From Comamonas sp. BIGb0152 (GTDB lineage Bacteria; Pseudomonadota; Gammaproteobacteria; Burkholderiales; Burkholderiaceae_C), in assembly GCF_024809975.1 (NCBI RefSeq), contig NZ_JANUDY010000009.1, positions 62,001 through 126,000 of the forward strand: a stretch of DNA of 64,000 nt, given 5' to 3'. The notes under the pieces are model-generated. The model was given only the letters and a program-made list of their open reading frames with translations, did no database searches and had not been told where the DNA came from. Numbering within the stretch: position 1 is the stretch's first letter; every line of letters starts with the position of its first letter. This document shows positions 34,938-44,307 of this stretch, one piece after another. Both the position numbers and the translations under genes were made by a program.

Positions 34938-34964
34938 GCTCGCGCTGGCGGCCGCTATGTGGTG

Positions 34965-36125
34965 CTAGTAGGCCAACCTGCCACCGGTTCCCTGTGACGA
35001 CAACACGGTGCTCGCATGGCTGTCAATGGCATGGGGGCGCCGCACGATGTCATGCACATAGCGCAGCTTTTGCAAAGCGCCGGCCGACACGGCAAAGGGG
35101 TAGGCATCTTGCTGGCCCAGGCTGCGGTTGAGGCTGTTGAGCAGCAAGGTCACCGGCACCCACTGTGCGACCATGTGTTCAAAGCTGGGTGGTGGCTCGG
35201 TGAACGGGTCGCCAATGCTCACGGACTGGGCATCGGCGCTGCCGGTCATGGTCAGCCCGGTGTGGTAGCTCGCTGCGGTCTCCAGCACATCCACCATGTG
35301 CAGATAATGGGCCCAGGATTCTGCCCAATCCTCCCAAGGGTGGGCACTGGCATAGGCGCTGACATGGTGGGCGCTCCACTGCATGTACTGGGGCGGATTG
35401 GCGTAATAGAACTCCAAAGCCTGGGGATAGCTCTGGCGCTCATCGCCAAAGAGCTGGCGAAAGCTGTCAAGCTCGCCTCCATCGCGCACCAGCTTGTCCC
35501 AGAAGAAATGCCCCGATTCATGGCGCAGATGGCCTAGCAAGGTGCGGTAGGGCTCATACAGTGCCACACGGCGGCGAACGCGCTCATCGTCATCCGCTTC
35601 TGCAATATTGATGGTGATGATGCCGTTGGCATGGCCTGTGACCACGGGCGGTTGGTCCACCATGTCGGCAAGAAACTGGTAATGGGGTGTCCAGTGGGCG
35701 TGCTCAGGGTGCAGGCCCAGGCGCGCGAGCGTGTAGTAAAGCCGCCTTTTGGCGCTTTCCAGCTTTTGCCAGCGCAAGGTGTTACCAGCAACGGACAGAT
35801 CGGGCAGCACCAGGGTTTGCCTGCAGGCACTGCAGAGGCTGTACGGCTCATGCGCGGGGATTGCAAAGTTGCAGACCTGGTACTGGTCCCGGTTGGCGCA
35901 CATGCGGTAGAGCTGCGCGCTGGTGGAGGTCCGGGCGGTTATGCGCTGCCACTGCAGTGCTGGGGTGCCGGGCGCGGGGGCAAGCTGGTTGCCTTGCTCC
36001 ATGGGAACCATCGCGCCCAAATCGCCACAATCGGGTAGGTAGGCCAGCGCTGCACCACAGTTCACACAGTGCACGCTTTCAAAAAAAACCAGATGACCGC
36101 ATTGGTCGCAGTGGAACAGGCGCAT
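34965..36125 (-). CDS. Zinc-ribbon zinc-dependent metallopeptidase (DUF2248-type)
   Basis: 386 residues, cytoplasmic. N-terminal zinc ribbon C6-x2-C9 and C20-x2-C23 (FHCDQCGH, HCVNCGAAL), followed by a second Cys set (MCANRDQYQVC and CSAC). The catalytic motif H202-E203-S-G-H206 (RHESGHFFW) is a full HExxH, with a likely third ligand in the EDWAESWAHYLHM region. The family is conserved in proteobacteria as a predicted peptidase; substrate and pathway are unknown. It converges with coaD. Confidence 0.85.
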   Translation of the reverse strand: MRLFHCDQCGHLVFFESVHCVNCGAALAYLPDCGDLGAMVPMEQGNQLAPAPGTPALQWQRITARTSTSAQLYRMCANRDQYQVCNFAIPAHEPYSLCSACRQTLVLPDLSVAGNTLRWQKLESAKRRLYYTLARLGLHPEHAHWTPHYQFLADMVDQPPVVTGHANGIITINIAEADDDERVRRRVALYEPYRTLLGHLRHESGHFFWDKLVRDGGELDSFRQLFGDERQSYPQALEFYYANPPQYMQWSAHHVSAYASAHPWEDWAESWAHYLHMVDVLETAASYHTGLTMTGSADAQSVSIGDPFTEPPPSFEHMVAQWVPVTLLLNSLNRSLGQQDAYPFAVSAGALQKLRYVHDIVRRPHAIDSHASTVLSSQGTGGRLAY

Positions 36126-36198
36126 GGGACTAGCTTACCTCATCGACAGGTGATTGACCATGCTTTGCCACCGGCGCTGGGCCCGCGTGCAAGCGGCG

Positions 36199-36236
36199 AA
36201 AAAAATGCCAGCCGGCATGTACCGGCTGGCATCTGG
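36199..36236 (-). terminator. Terminator after the BON-domain gene
   Basis: Stem ATGCCAGCCGG (36205-36215) and CCGGCTGGCAT (36222-36232), 6-base loop, with an A-run (36199-36205) that is a U-tract on the minus strand. It lies about 30 bp past the stop of the BON-domain gene. Confidence 0.85.
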
Positions 36237-36261
36237 GTCTGAGGCCGCAGACGGCCTGGAC

Positions 36262-36582
36262 TTATTGCTTGACGATCAGGCTGTTGCGCACTTCGGTCAC
36301 GCCCTTGACGCCGCGTGCGATTTGACCAGCGCGGTCCTTCTCGGATTGCGACTTGGCGAAACCGGACAGCTGGACAATGCCGCCATCAATGGTCTTGACG
36401 TTGATGGAGCTCGCGGAGGTTTCCTTGTCTTCTGCCAGCTTGGCCTTGACCGCGGTGGTCACGGCGGAGCCATCGATGTATTCACCCACGGTTTCTTGCT
36501 TGCGGGCCACGGAGCAGCCAGTGGCCATCACCAGGGTTGCGCCAGCGAATGCAGCGATAGCGATAGTACGGGAGAGTTTCAT
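36262..36582 (-). CDS. BON-domain lipoprotein (OsmY-like)
   Basis: 106 residues from the ATG at 36582 (AGGAAAC upstream on its strand). A lipobox VMATGC is at about 18-23, followed by a single BON domain with SAVTTAVKAKLAEDKETSASSINVKTIDGGIVQLSGFAKSQSEKDRAGQIARGVKGVTEVRNSL, the full BON pattern including the central Gly and the final NxL. BON domains bind membranes and are typical of osmotic or envelope stress. It stands in a row with the DUF883 and DUF1328 genes. Confidence 0.9.
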   Translation of the reverse strand: MKLSRTIAIAAFAGATLVMATGCSVARKQETVGEYIDGSAVTTAVKAKLAEDKETSASSINVKTIDGGIVQLSGFAKSQSEKDRAGQIARGVKGVTEVRNSLIVKQ

Positions 36583-36680
36583 TTTTTGTTTCCTCGCAAA
36601 GTGTTGTTGGGGTGCTTGAAAATCGATCGGCATCTGCACCGCACTTATCCGTTTTATGCCGATAGATACTTGAATTGAAA

Positions 36681-37067
36681 TCAGTCGCGGCGGCGGGTTG
36701 CCATGATGACCAGGGTGGCCAAGGCGGCACCTGCAGCCATGGCGATCGCCATCGACTTGCCGGGTTGGTCAGACACGTACTCGGTTGCACGCTCCTGGGC
36801 ACGGTAGAACTGCTCACGTGCACGGTGCGAGGAGTCTGCCGCTACACCGATGCTGCGCTCAGCCCAGTCTTGTGCACGCGAGGCGAGGTGGTCGATCGAA
36901 TGGTTTTTTTCATGGCCGTATTCATCGATGGCACGCTCTGCCTTTTGGGCTGCAGACTTCACAGCGCGGCGGGTTTGGCTCACTGCCTTGTCAGCGCCTT
37001 CGAGCACGTCGTTAGCGGTCTCTTCCACTTTGTCCACAGCGTCCTTGGCAATTTTTTCGGTATCCAT
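36681..37067 (-). CDS. DUF883 (YqjD/ElaB-like) membrane-anchored protein
   Basis: 128 residues from the ATG at 37067 (AAGAGG upstream). A long charged helical N-terminal part (about 1-85, likely coiled coil) precedes YVSDQPGKSMAIAMAAGAALATLVIMATRRRD, the typical DUF883 C-terminal helix with basic end. E. coli YqjD and ElaB of this family anchor to the inner membrane and are made in stationary phase or under stress. Its neighbours on both sides are stress-type genes, which supports the same role here. Confidence 0.88.
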   Translation of the reverse strand: MDTEKIAKDAVDKVEETANDVLEGADKAVSQTRRAVKSAAQKAERAIDEYGHEKNHSIDHLASRAQDWAERSIGVAADSSHRAREQFYRAQERATEYVSDQPGKSMAIAMAAGAALATLVIMATRRRD

Positions 37068-37178
37068 GAAATAGCCTCTTTCTATGATGTTCAATGAAGA
37101 TGTTGCAGTGTACGTTGACCTGCACCTGCTTGATAAATGTATCCTTAGGTGCGCACCGGTTCAAGCGATGGTCGGCGG

Positions 37179-37340
37179 CTATTTTTTCAGCAGGCCCATC
37201 AGGAACGATGCCACGGCCAGCACAATGAAAATAACGAACAGGATCTTGGCAATGCCTACGGCGCTGGCCGCGATACCGCCAAATCCGAAGACGGCCGCAA
37301 TCAGTGCAATGACCAGGAAGACAACAGCGTAATGCAGCAT
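37179..37340 (-). CDS. DUF1328 (YtjA-like) small membrane protein
   Basis: 53 residues from ATG 37340 with AGGAG upstream. Almost entirely two hydrophobic helices: [48 protein letters not shown], ending LLKK. This is the DUF1328 family, a widespread small inner-membrane protein associated with osmotic or general stress. It precedes the DUF883 and BON-domain genes on the same strand with gaps of about 100 bp, so they may be separate units under similar control. Confidence 0.85.
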   Translation of the reverse strand: MLHYAVVFLVIALIAAVFGFGGIAASAVGIAKILFVIFIVLAVASFLMGLLKK

Positions 37341-37567
37341 ATTTTTCTCCTCATGTTGTTTGCTGTGCAAGAAGGTGCGAGCAATGACTGCATTCTGGAG
37401 GCTGTCGCGGGGCGGTCTTGCCAGTAGGTGCGAAGAACGGGTGTAGGACGGTTCTTGCGATTGCGGCGGGCGCGGCCCTGGGCCGCTGCCGCGCCAGCCT
37501 GGTGCCGCCCTCGCAGCATGCGCGAGGTGCCCGCGTAAGGGCCGCTGAGTGGCCTGGATGGAGGCCC

Positions 37568-38905
37568 TCAGCTTTGCGGCAGGTTGGCGGAGATGGTGGT
37601 GCCTTGCTGAGGGGCGGATGCGATGTGCAGACGCCCGCCACTGGCCTCGATGCGGTGGCGCATGCCCGCCAGGCCGTGCGAGTTGGGGTGGGCTTGGCTG
37701 GGGTCGAAGCCAACGCCGTCATCGCGCACCTGCACGAACACATGCTTGGGATGGTTTTGCAGGCTGATGAGCACATTGCTCGCATGGGCGTACTTGCCGA
37801 TGTTGGTGAGCGATTCCTGGATCAGGCGGTAGATGCTCAGCTGCATGGCCTCGGGCACATTGATCTGCTCCAGACTCAGCTCTACAGCCACATTGCTGCT
37901 GTCGGAAAACTCTTTGCCCAGAATCTCTAGCGAGGCCGTCAAGCCGAGGTTGGACAGCGAGGAGGGGCGCAGGTTCTCAATGATGCTGCGCTTGAGGGCA
38001 ATGCCGCTGTTGAGCGTTTCAATCAGGTGTTTGATGCGCTCCTGTACATCGGGTGCCGTCATGTCAATCTTGGATTTGAGGCGTGCCACATCGAGCTTGG
38101 CGGTCGTCAGCAAGGCGCCTAGCTCGTCGTGCAGCTCGCGGGCCAGGTGGGCGCGCTCGTCCTCACGCACTTGCTGCAAGTGGGTGGCCAGCTCTGCCAG
38201 GTTGGCGGTACGCTGGCGCACCTGTTTTTCCAGCTGGTCGCGCTCGTCCTCCAGCATTCTTTGCTCACGCAGCATGAGGCCGGTGATACGGTTGGACTGG
38301 CGCAGGTAGAGGTAAAAGGCCAGCAGACCCACCACGCTGACTACCGCGATACCCAGGCGCGCGAGTGTCAGGGATTTGAGAATCTCTGCCTCGTTGTGCA
38401 TGCGCCTTTCGTTGCTGTGGATCACCAGCTCGTTGCTGAGCTTGCGCATGGTGTCCATCGTGGCCTGGGCTTCGGGGCTCTTGACCAAGAAGCGCCAGGC
38501 GGCCTCCATGCCTTCGCGCCTGAGCGCAATGCTGGTGTCCATCTGGTTCAGGCGTTTGGCCACTTCACGGCCCAGCATCGATGAGGTTTGCAGATCTTCG
38601 GGGAACACGCTGTAGATGGCGCGCAGTTCGTCAATCGCGTTGTTGACGTTGGTGGAGGCCTGCTGGTAAGCGACGAGGTTGCTGTCTTCGCCGCTCAGCA
38701 GGTAGCCGCGGGCATGGGTTTCTGCATCCACCACCTGCTGCATCAGCTTGTCCAAGGTGGTGCGGGTCTGGTAAGTGACCGTGAGGTTCTGCAGGGAGTC
38801 ATGGGACCGGTAATAACCGGCCTCGTTGATACCGATCAGCACGGCAGCGGCCAAGAAGGCGGCTGGCAAACTGATGGCCCATTTGCGTAAGCGAGACCAA
38901 CGCAT
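37568..38905 (-). CDS. Sensor histidine kinase, NarL type (HisKA_3)
   Basis: 445 residues. Two membrane helices (about 11-27 and 183-201) flank a periplasmic CHASE3-like four-helix domain. A cytoplasmic coiled coil (210-245) leads to the HisKA_3 dimerisation domain with phospho-accepting H259 ([13 protein letters not shown]), then an HATPase domain with the N box [14 protein letters not shown] and G1 text [18 protein letters not shown] lies before the start on its strand. It diverges from the response regulator at 39016, the expected partner. The stimulus is not known. Confidence 0.93.
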   Translation of the reverse strand: MRWSRLRKWAISLPAAFLAAAVLIGINEAGYYRSHDSLQNLTVTYQTRTTLDKLMQQVVDAETHARGYLLSGEDSNLVAYQQASTNVNNAIDELRAIYSVFPEDLQTSSMLGREVAKRLNQMDTSIALRREGMEAAWRFLVKSPEAQATMDTMRKLSNELVIHSNERRMHNEAEILKSLTLARLGIAVVSVVGLLAFYLYLRQSNRITGLMLREQRMLEDERDQLEKQVRQRTANLAELATHLQQVREDERAHLARELHDELGALLTTAKLDVARLKSKIDMTAPDVQERIKHLIETLNSGIALKRSIIENLRPSSLSNLGLTASLEILGKEFSDSSNVAVELSLEQINVPEAMQLSIYRLIQESLTNIGKYAHASNVLISLQNHPKHVFVQVRDDGVGFDPSQAHPNSHGLAGMRHRIEASGGRLHIASAPQQGTTISANLPQS

Positions 38906-39015
38906 GGAGCTTCCTTTTTTAGATGGTTTTTGGTTTATGCGAGTGATAATAGAGCAAACTTTGGGCAGCGCCTGCGTCTGGCAGGTGCTGCAGTTTGCGC
39001 TGCATGAGGGGATAT

Positions 39016-39648
39016 ATGATTAAAGTTGGTATCGTCGATGACCATGCGATTGTGCGCTCTGGCCTCAAGCAATTTCTGGCCGAGCATGTCGACTTGCGCG
39101 TGGTGGGTGAAGCCTCCAACGGCCGCGAAGCCATTGACCTGGTGCGCAAGGAGGAGATCGATGTTCTGATCATGGACTTGTCCATGCCCGGGCAAAGCGG
39201 TATCGACGCCTTGGCCATGCTGCGTGCCAAGGCACCGGACATGGGTATTCTTATTTTGAGCGGCTACCCTGAAGCCCACTACGCCATCAACCTGATCCGG
39301 CAGGGGGCCAGTGGTTACCTCAACAAAGAGTGTGATCCGGCCGAGATTGTGGAGGCGCTGCGCACCATCTCGCTGGGCAAGCGCTACCTGACGCCGTCGG
39401 TCGCTGATTTGCTGGCCCAGCAACTGCACCGCAAGGAAGATGCACCGCCCCATGAGCAGCTGTCCGAGCGGGAATTCCAGGTGTTTTTGAAATTGGCCCG
39501 GGGCGAGACGGCGGGCAATATTGCCGATCAGCTGTCGCTGAGCGTCAAGACGGTGAGCACCTACCGCACGCGCCTGATGGAAAAGATGGGCCTGGCATCG
39601 AACAGCGACCTGACCTATTACGCGCTCAAAAATGGCTTGATCGACTGA
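39016..39648 (+). CDS. NarL/FixJ family response regulator
   Basis: 210 residues from the ATG at 39016 (GAGGGG upstream). Receiver domain with D8/D9, phosphorylation site D54 (LIMDLSMPGQ) and K104 (SGYLNKECDP); then a LuxR-type helix-turn-helix (LSEREFQVFLKLARGETAGNIADQLSLSVKTVSTYRTRLMEKMGL). Divergent from the histidine kinase at 37568-38905 with a 110-bp gap, a common layout for an auto-regulated pair. A clear terminator follows. Confidence 0.95.
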   Translation: MIKVGIVDDHAIVRSGLKQFLAEHVDLRVVGEASNGREAIDLVRKEEIDVLIMDLSMPGQSGIDALAMLRAKAPDMGILILSGYPEAHYAINLIRQGASGYLNKECDPAEIVEALRTISLGKRYLTPSVADLLAQQLHRKEDAPPHEQLSEREFQVFLKLARGETAGNIADQLSLSVKTVSTYRTRLMEKMGLASNSDLTYYALKNGLID

Positions 39649-39669
39649 CAGGGCCTGTGCCCCAGCACC

Positions 39670-39696
39670 AAGCGGCCTCAAAAGGCCGCTTTTTTG
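39670..39696 (+). terminator. Rho-independent terminator after the response regulator gene
   Basis: Stem AAGCGGCCT (39670-39678) and AGGCCGCTT (39683-39691) with a CAAA loop, followed by a T-run through 39695. It lies 22 bp past the stop. Confidence 0.9.
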
Positions 39697-39725
39697 TGGC
39701 CGATGACGGGGTGGGAGAAAGGGCG

Positions 39726-40112
39726 TCACTGCAGCTGGGACGAACGCTCCATGCAGTAGTCAATCAGTGCATCGATGTCCTCGGATTTGTCGAACACGCG
39801 GTTGGCGCCCAACAAGGCGCAGCGTTCGCGCATGCTGGGGGTTGCATAGTTGCTCAGGATGACCAGGTGCTGGTGCGGGGCACGTTCCTGGAGCTTTTCC
39901 AAAACCCCCAGGCCGCTGCCTTCCAGCAAGAAGATATCCACCACGGCCAGGTCCCAATCCTCGCTGGGATTGCTGAGCCAGGAGGTGGCGTCAGACTCCG
40001 TGCTGGCATGCCCAACGGTCTCCACCTGGGCCAGATCTTCCAAAGTGGCTATCAGGTTATCGCGGATGGTCTTGTTGTCTTCAACCAGATAAGTTTTCAA
40101 ACGGCGATGCAT
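39726..40112 (-). CDS. Single-domain response regulator (orphan receiver)
   Basis: 128 residues from the ATG at 40112; a GTG at 40124 is possible and neither has a strong ribosome site. A CheY-like receiver with acidic pocket E11/D12, phosphorylation site D59 (LAVVDIFLLEG) and K109 (NRVFDKSED). No output domain follows. It converges with the response regulator above and may be a phosphate sink or protein-interaction regulator for the neighbouring kinase, but that is inference. Confidence 0.88.
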   Translation of the reverse strand: MHRRLKTYLVEDNKTIRDNLIATLEDLAQVETVGHASTESDATSWLSNPSEDWDLAVVDIFLLEGSGLGVLEKLQERAPHQHLVILSNYATPSMRERCALLGANRVFDKSEDIDALIDYCMERSSQLQ

Positions 40113-40262
40113 ATACGGGTACACGTGTGTGTCTTACCGTAACAATGATAGCAACAAGCCATGTGAAAACCATCAGCCGGAGAGGAGGCTGCCGGTAGGA
40201 CAAAGCCTCGAAGGTTTAATGTAGATCTATAAAGTCATACAAAAAATGACTAATAAACCGTT

Positions 40263-41021
40263 CTAGGCGGTGTGCAAGCGGCTGCACACCGGGCACAGCG
40301 GATTGCGTGCGACCTGCATGGTGTTCCATTCCATGTCTTTGAGCTCCAGCATCATCAAGCGGCCATCCAGGCTGTGCCCAATGCCGGCAATGAGCTTGAG
40401 CGCTTCGGCCGCTTGCATGGTACCAATAATGCCCACCAAGGGGGCAAAAACCCCCATGCTCGAACAGCTGGCTTCTTCAAAGGTCTCCTCGGGGGAGAAC
40501 AGGCAGGCGTAGCAGGCGGCGCCATGGCGCCGCCTGTCGAACACGCTGATCTGGCCGTCAAAGCGGATGGCCGCACCGCTCACCAGGGGCTTGGCCTGCG
40601 CCACGCAGGCGGCATTGATGGCTTGGCGCGTGCGGTAGTTGTCTGTGCAGTCCAGCACCACGCTGGCATCGGCCACCAAGGTCTGCAGGCGCTGCTGGTC
40701 CACGCGCTCCTGCACGGTGCTGATCTGCACATGGGGATTGATCGCCAGCAAACTCGCTGCGCAGGAGCTGACCTTGGCCTGGCCCACGCGCTCGGTGGTG
40801 TGCGCAATCTGGCGTTGCAGATTGGTCAGGTCCACGCGGTCATCGTCCACCAGGGTAATGCGGCCCACGCCCGCCGATGCCAGGTACATGGCCGCTGGGC
40901 TGCCCAGGCCGCCCGCGCCCACCACCACGGCGTGTGCGGCCAAGATGGCCTCCTGGCCTTCGATACCGATCTCGTCCAGAAAAATATGGCGAGAGTAGCG
41001 CAGTAGTTGCTCGTCGTTCAT
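40263..41021 (-). CDS. moeB: HesA/MoeB/ThiF family adenylyltransferase
   Basis: 252 residues from the ATG at 41021. E1-like Rossmann core: VVGAGGLGSPAAMYLASAGVG with the GxGGLG loop, then LQRQIAHTTERVGQAK and the DCTDNYRTRQAIN segment. Two CxxC pairs (CYAC and CPVC near 230-250) bind zinc. This class adenylates the C-terminal Gly of MoaD or ThiS, or activates a sulfur carrier for other pathways; the exact partner is uncertain, so the name moeB is the best guess (thiF is the main alternative). Confidence 0.85.
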   Translation of the reverse strand: MNDEQLLRYSRHIFLDEIGIEGQEAILAAHAVVVGAGGLGSPAAMYLASAGVGRITLVDDDRVDLTNLQRQIAHTTERVGQAKVSSCAASLLAINPHVQISTVQERVDQQRLQTLVADASVVLDCTDNYRTRQAINAACVAQAKPLVSGAAIRFDGQISVFDRRRHGAACYACLFSPEETFEEASCSSMGVFAPLVGIIGTMQAAEALKLIAGIGHSLDGRLMMLELKDMEWNTMQVARNPLCPVCSRLHTA

Positions 41022-41035
41022 GGGGCCTATTGTCG

Positions 41036-41082
41036 GAAAAAACAAAGGCCGCAGCAGGAAGTCTGCTTGCGGCCTTTTGGCA
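41036..41082 (-). terminator. Terminator after the C-terminal protease gene
   Basis: AAAGGCCGCA (41044-41053) pairs with TGCGGCCTTT (41068-41077), with further pairing inside the loop (CAG/CTG). The A-run before it (41036-41043) is a U-tract on the minus strand, so it ends the protease transcript and may also separate it from moeB. Confidence 0.8.
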
Positions 41083-41094
41083 GAGCGGGAAGGC

Positions 41095-42603
41095 TTACTT
41101 CTTGGGCTCGGGGGTGGGCAGCTTGGTGTCGTCCGTGGAGGACGCGGGCTTGTCGGCCAGGCTGGCTTTGTCCTCGTCCTTTTTCTCGGCCGGGCGCTCG
41201 GTCTTGGTCTGGCTCACCTGCACGGGCTCACCCTTGAGTTGGTGCAGTGCTTGTTGCAATTGGAAATCTTTTTCCGAACCAAATTCCGGTGGGCGGCGCT
41301 CGGACGCGGGCTTCTTGCTTTCTTCGTCCAGGCGTTTCAGTGCCGCTTCGCGGGCTTTCTCGCGGGCTTCGTCCTTGACTTCAGGGCCTTGGCCGCTGGA
41401 CAAGTGCTTTTCCAGATCCGCTTCGCGGGTGCGCAGGGCGGCAAACAAATCACCTTCGGCCGACTCGTCGACCATGATGTCCGGCACGATGCCCTTGGCC
41501 TGGATCGACTTGCCGCTTGGCGTGTAGTAACGCGCGGTGGTCAGCTTGATGCCGGTGTCCGGGCCCAATGGCCGCACGGTCTGCACCGAGCCCTTGCCAA
41601 AGGTCTGGGCGCCCATGATGGTGGCACGTTTGTGGTCTTGCAGGGCGCCCGAGACGATCTCGGAAGCCGATGCCGAGCCTTCGTTGACCAGCACGACCAG
41701 CGGAATGTTCTTGATGGCGGCAGGCAGCGAACGGATGGGGTCGCTGCCACGGCGCGCGTAGAACTCGGGCGAGGCGCGGAAGATGGCCTTGCTTTCGGCC
41801 AATTGGCCGTCCGTGGTCACCACGGTCACATTCGGCTGCAGGAAGGCGGCCGAGATGGCCACGGCTGCATCCAGCAGGCCGCCGGGATCATTGCGCAGAT
41901 CCAGCACCAAGCCCTTCAGGTTCGGGTCTTGCTTGTACAGCTCGTCGACCTTGCGGACAAAATCGTCAACGGTGCGTTCCTGGAACTGCGAGACACGCAC
42001 CCAGCCGTAGCCCGGCTCGACCATCTTGGCCTTGACGGACTGGGTTTTGATCTCGGTGCGGGTGATCGTGACGGGGAAGCTGCGGCTCTCGTCCTTGCGC
42101 AAGATGGTCAGCACCACCTTGGTATTGGGCTCGCCGCGCATGCGTTTGACGGCATCGTTGAGCGACAGGCCCTTGACTGCCGTGTCATCGATCTTGGTGA
42201 TCAGGTCGTTGGTTTTGAGGCCGGCGATGTCGGCGGGCGATCCTTCGATCGGCGAGACAATGCGGATCAGGCCATCTTCCTGGGTGATCTCGATGCCGAC
42301 ACCGACGAACTTGCCGCTGGTGCCTTCCTGAAACTCGCGGAAAGACTTCTTGTCGAAGTACTGCGAGTGGGGGTCCAGGCCCGAGACCATGCCGGAGATA
42401 GCGTCGGTGATGAGCTTTTTGTCATCGGCTGGCTCGACATAGTCGGTCTTGATCAGGCCGAATACGGCAGACAGCTGCTGGATTTCTTCCAGCGGCATGG
42501 GCGACATGACGCCCCTTGCCACCGTCTGCAAAGACACGGTGGTGAGCGCGCCGGCGACCACGCCCAGTGAAACCCAGCCGGCAATCTTCAATTTTTGGCC
42601 CAT
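41095..42603 (-). CDS. S41 family C-terminal processing peptidase (Ctp/Prc)
   Basis: 502 residues from the ATG at 42603. An N-terminal membrane helix or signal (KLKIAGWVSLGVVAGALTTVSL) directs it to the periplasm. A PDZ domain (GVGIEITQEDGLIRIVSPIEGSPADIAGLKTND) precedes the S41 core, with the catalytic Ser in NEGSASASEI and the Lys in FGKGSVQTV. The tail (about 380-502) is charged and Pro-rich, unusual in length. These proteases trim the C-termini of envelope proteins such as PBP3 processing factors. Substrates here are unknown. Confidence 0.93.
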   Translation of the reverse strand: MGQKLKIAGWVSLGVVAGALTTVSLQTVARGVMSPMPLEEIQQLSAVFGLIKTDYVEPADDKKLITDAISGMVSGLDPHSQYFDKKSFREFQEGTSGKFVGVGIEITQEDGLIRIVSPIEGSPADIAGLKTNDLITKIDDTAVKGLSLNDAVKRMRGEPNTKVVLTILRKDESRSFPVTITRTEIKTQSVKAKMVEPGYGWVRVSQFQERTVDDFVRKVDELYKQDPNLKGLVLDLRNDPGGLLDAAVAISAAFLQPNVTVVTTDGQLAESKAIFRASPEFYARRGSDPIRSLPAAIKNIPLVVLVNEGSASASEIVSGALQDHKRATIMGAQTFGKGSVQTVRPLGPDTGIKLTTARYYTPSGKSIQAKGIVPDIMVDESAEGDLFAALRTREADLEKHLSSGQGPEVKDEAREKAREAALKRLDEESKKPASERRPPEFGSEKDFQLQQALHQLKGEPVQVSQTKTERPAEKKDEDKASLADKPASSTDDTKLPTPEPKK

Positions 42604-42837
42604 ATGCTTAGAACTTTCTATAGCGTGCCAATATACACCCAAGCGCCTGTGCTGACGTAGCAGTGCCCAGGATTCTGGCTGTTAAGACAACTATTTACCT
42701 TCGGTCGCTGTCCGCCGTTGCTGGTGGCCCAGATCGGAGTCCGGGCGCAGGGCTGGAGTTCCCGCTTTTTCTCAGGCCTGCGCGCCTCTGGGACAGCGGC
42801 AGGCCCTGGGTTTGCTCCAAGCGGGTGTGCTTATTGC

Positions 42838-43578
42838 TTATGCCTTGCCTTGCGAGGCCACGGCGGCAGCTGCCTTGGCGGCGGCTTCGGCATCGCCCAG
42901 GTAGTAATGGCGCAGCGGCTTCAAGTTGGCGTCCAGCTCATAGACCAGCGGAATGCCGTTGGGGATGTTCAGGTTCACGATGTCGTTGTCGGAGACGCCG
43001 TCGAGGAACTTCACCAGTGCGCGGATGGAGTTGCCATGGGCGGCAATCACCACCCGCTCACCGCGTTGGATGGCCGGCGCAATGGCCTCGTTCCAGAAAG
43101 GCACCACGCGATCGACCGTGTCCTTGAGGCATTCGGTCAGCGGCACGTGGTTTGCAGCGTCGGCATAGCGGCGGTCCGTCTTTTCGCTGCGCGGGTCGCC
43201 TGACTCCAATGCCGGCGGCGGCGTGTCATAGCTGCGGCGCCAGACCAGCACCTGCTCGTCGCCAAACTTCTTGGCTGTTTCTGCCTTGTTGAGGCCTTGC
43301 AGCGCGCCATAGTGGCGCTCGTTGAGCTGCCAGCACTTTTGCACCGGCAGCCAGGTGCGGTCCATCTCGTCGAGGGTGTGCCACAGGGTGCGGATGGCGC
43401 GCTTGAGCACGCTGGTATAGGCCACATCGAAGTCATAGCCCTCGGCCTTGAGCAACTGGCCGGCTTGCTTGGCTTGCGCCACGCCAGTGTCAGTCAAGTC
43501 CACATCGGTCCAGCCGGTGAAACGGTTTTCCAGGTTCCAGGTCGATTCACCATGGCGAATCAGTACAAGCTTGTACAT
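42838..43578 (-). CDS. gpmA: 2,3-bisphosphoglycerate-dependent phosphoglycerate mutase
   Basis: Glycolysis and gluconeogenesis: interconverts 3- and 2-phosphoglycerate. 246 residues. The active site motif is [10 protein letters not shown] with phospho-His H9; further signature text is [40 protein letters not shown] and [12 protein letters not shown]. The C-terminal Ala-rich tail is typical of this group. It diverges from the rhodanese gene over about 230 bp. Confidence 0.97.
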   Translation of the reverse strand: MYKLVLIRHGESTWNLENRFTGWTDVDLTDTGVAQAKQAGQLLKAEGYDFDVAYTSVLKRAIRTLWHTLDEMDRTWLPVQKCWQLNERHYGALQGLNKAETAKKFGDEQVLVWRRSYDTPPPALESGDPRSEKTDRRYADAANHVPLTECLKDTVDRVVPFWNEAIAPAIQRGERVVIAAHGNSIRALVKFLDGVSDNDIVNLNIPNGIPLVYELDANLKPLRHYYLGDAEAAAKAAAAVASQGKA

Positions 43579-43812
43579 GCAATCCTCGTGCGATAGTCAA
43601 AAATCGGTGCGTGCCGCTGGCGGGCCGGGTACAGGGCCGGGGGTCCGCTGCATTCACAATGGCGCCGATTGTAGAGGCAGGCTTAAATCCCAGGGGCTTG
43701 CAAAGCTTGCCCAGGCGCGCCGGCTGCCGTGCTAAAGGCTTTTATCGTGCAACGGCACGGAGGCCCTTTTAGAATGTGCGGCTGTTTGAGCATTTTTTGA
43801 CAAGGGACTTGT

Positions 43813-44220
43813 GTGAACTTTCTGATCGACAACTGGTATCTGATCGTATTGGTACTGGGCTCGGGCGCGATGCTGATGATGCCTGCCATGAAGAGCATGG
43901 GCGGCGGCACGCTGACGCCGGCCAATGCCGTGGCGCTGATCAACCGCGAAAAAGCCGTGGTGGTGGATGTGTCTGATGCGCAGGAATTTGGCGCTGGTCA
44001 CATCAGCAATGCCAAGAATGTTCCGCTGGACCAGCTCGAAGCGCAGCTGCCCAATGTCGTCAAGAACAAGGCCTTGCCGCTGATCCTCGTGTGTGCGCAG
44101 GGCCAGCGCTCGCAGCGTGCCGTGGCCGTGGCCAAGAAGCTGGGCTATGCCAATGTGCAAGCCCTGGCCGGTGGCATGAAGGGCTGGCGTGCAGCGAGCA
44201 TGCCCCTCAAAAAGGCTTGA
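43813..44220 (+). CDS. Membrane-anchored rhodanese-like sulfurtransferase
   Basis: 135 residues from the GTG at 43813 (GGGACT upstream). An N-terminal membrane helix (about 8-24) is followed by a single rhodanese domain with active-site C94 in LVCAQGQRS, so it is likely to be catalytically competent. It lies in the run rhodanese, grxC and secB, which is conserved in beta-proteobacteria. The sulfur acceptor is unknown; the group is linked to redox or export-partner functions by location only. Confidence 0.9.
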   Translation: MNFLIDNWYLIVLVLGSGAMLMMPAMKSMGGGTLTPANAVALINREKAVVVDVSDAQEFGAGHISNAKNVPLDQLEAQLPNVVKNKALPLILVCAQGQRSQRAVAVAKKLGYANVQALAGGMKGWRAASMPLKKA

Positions 44221-44307
44221 TTTCTGGGGTTTCGGCCCCAGATGCAGCGTTTAGACATCAATGAATGGCTGCTGGCCTCTTGCAGGCCTCAGCCACAGGA
44301 CACTTCC

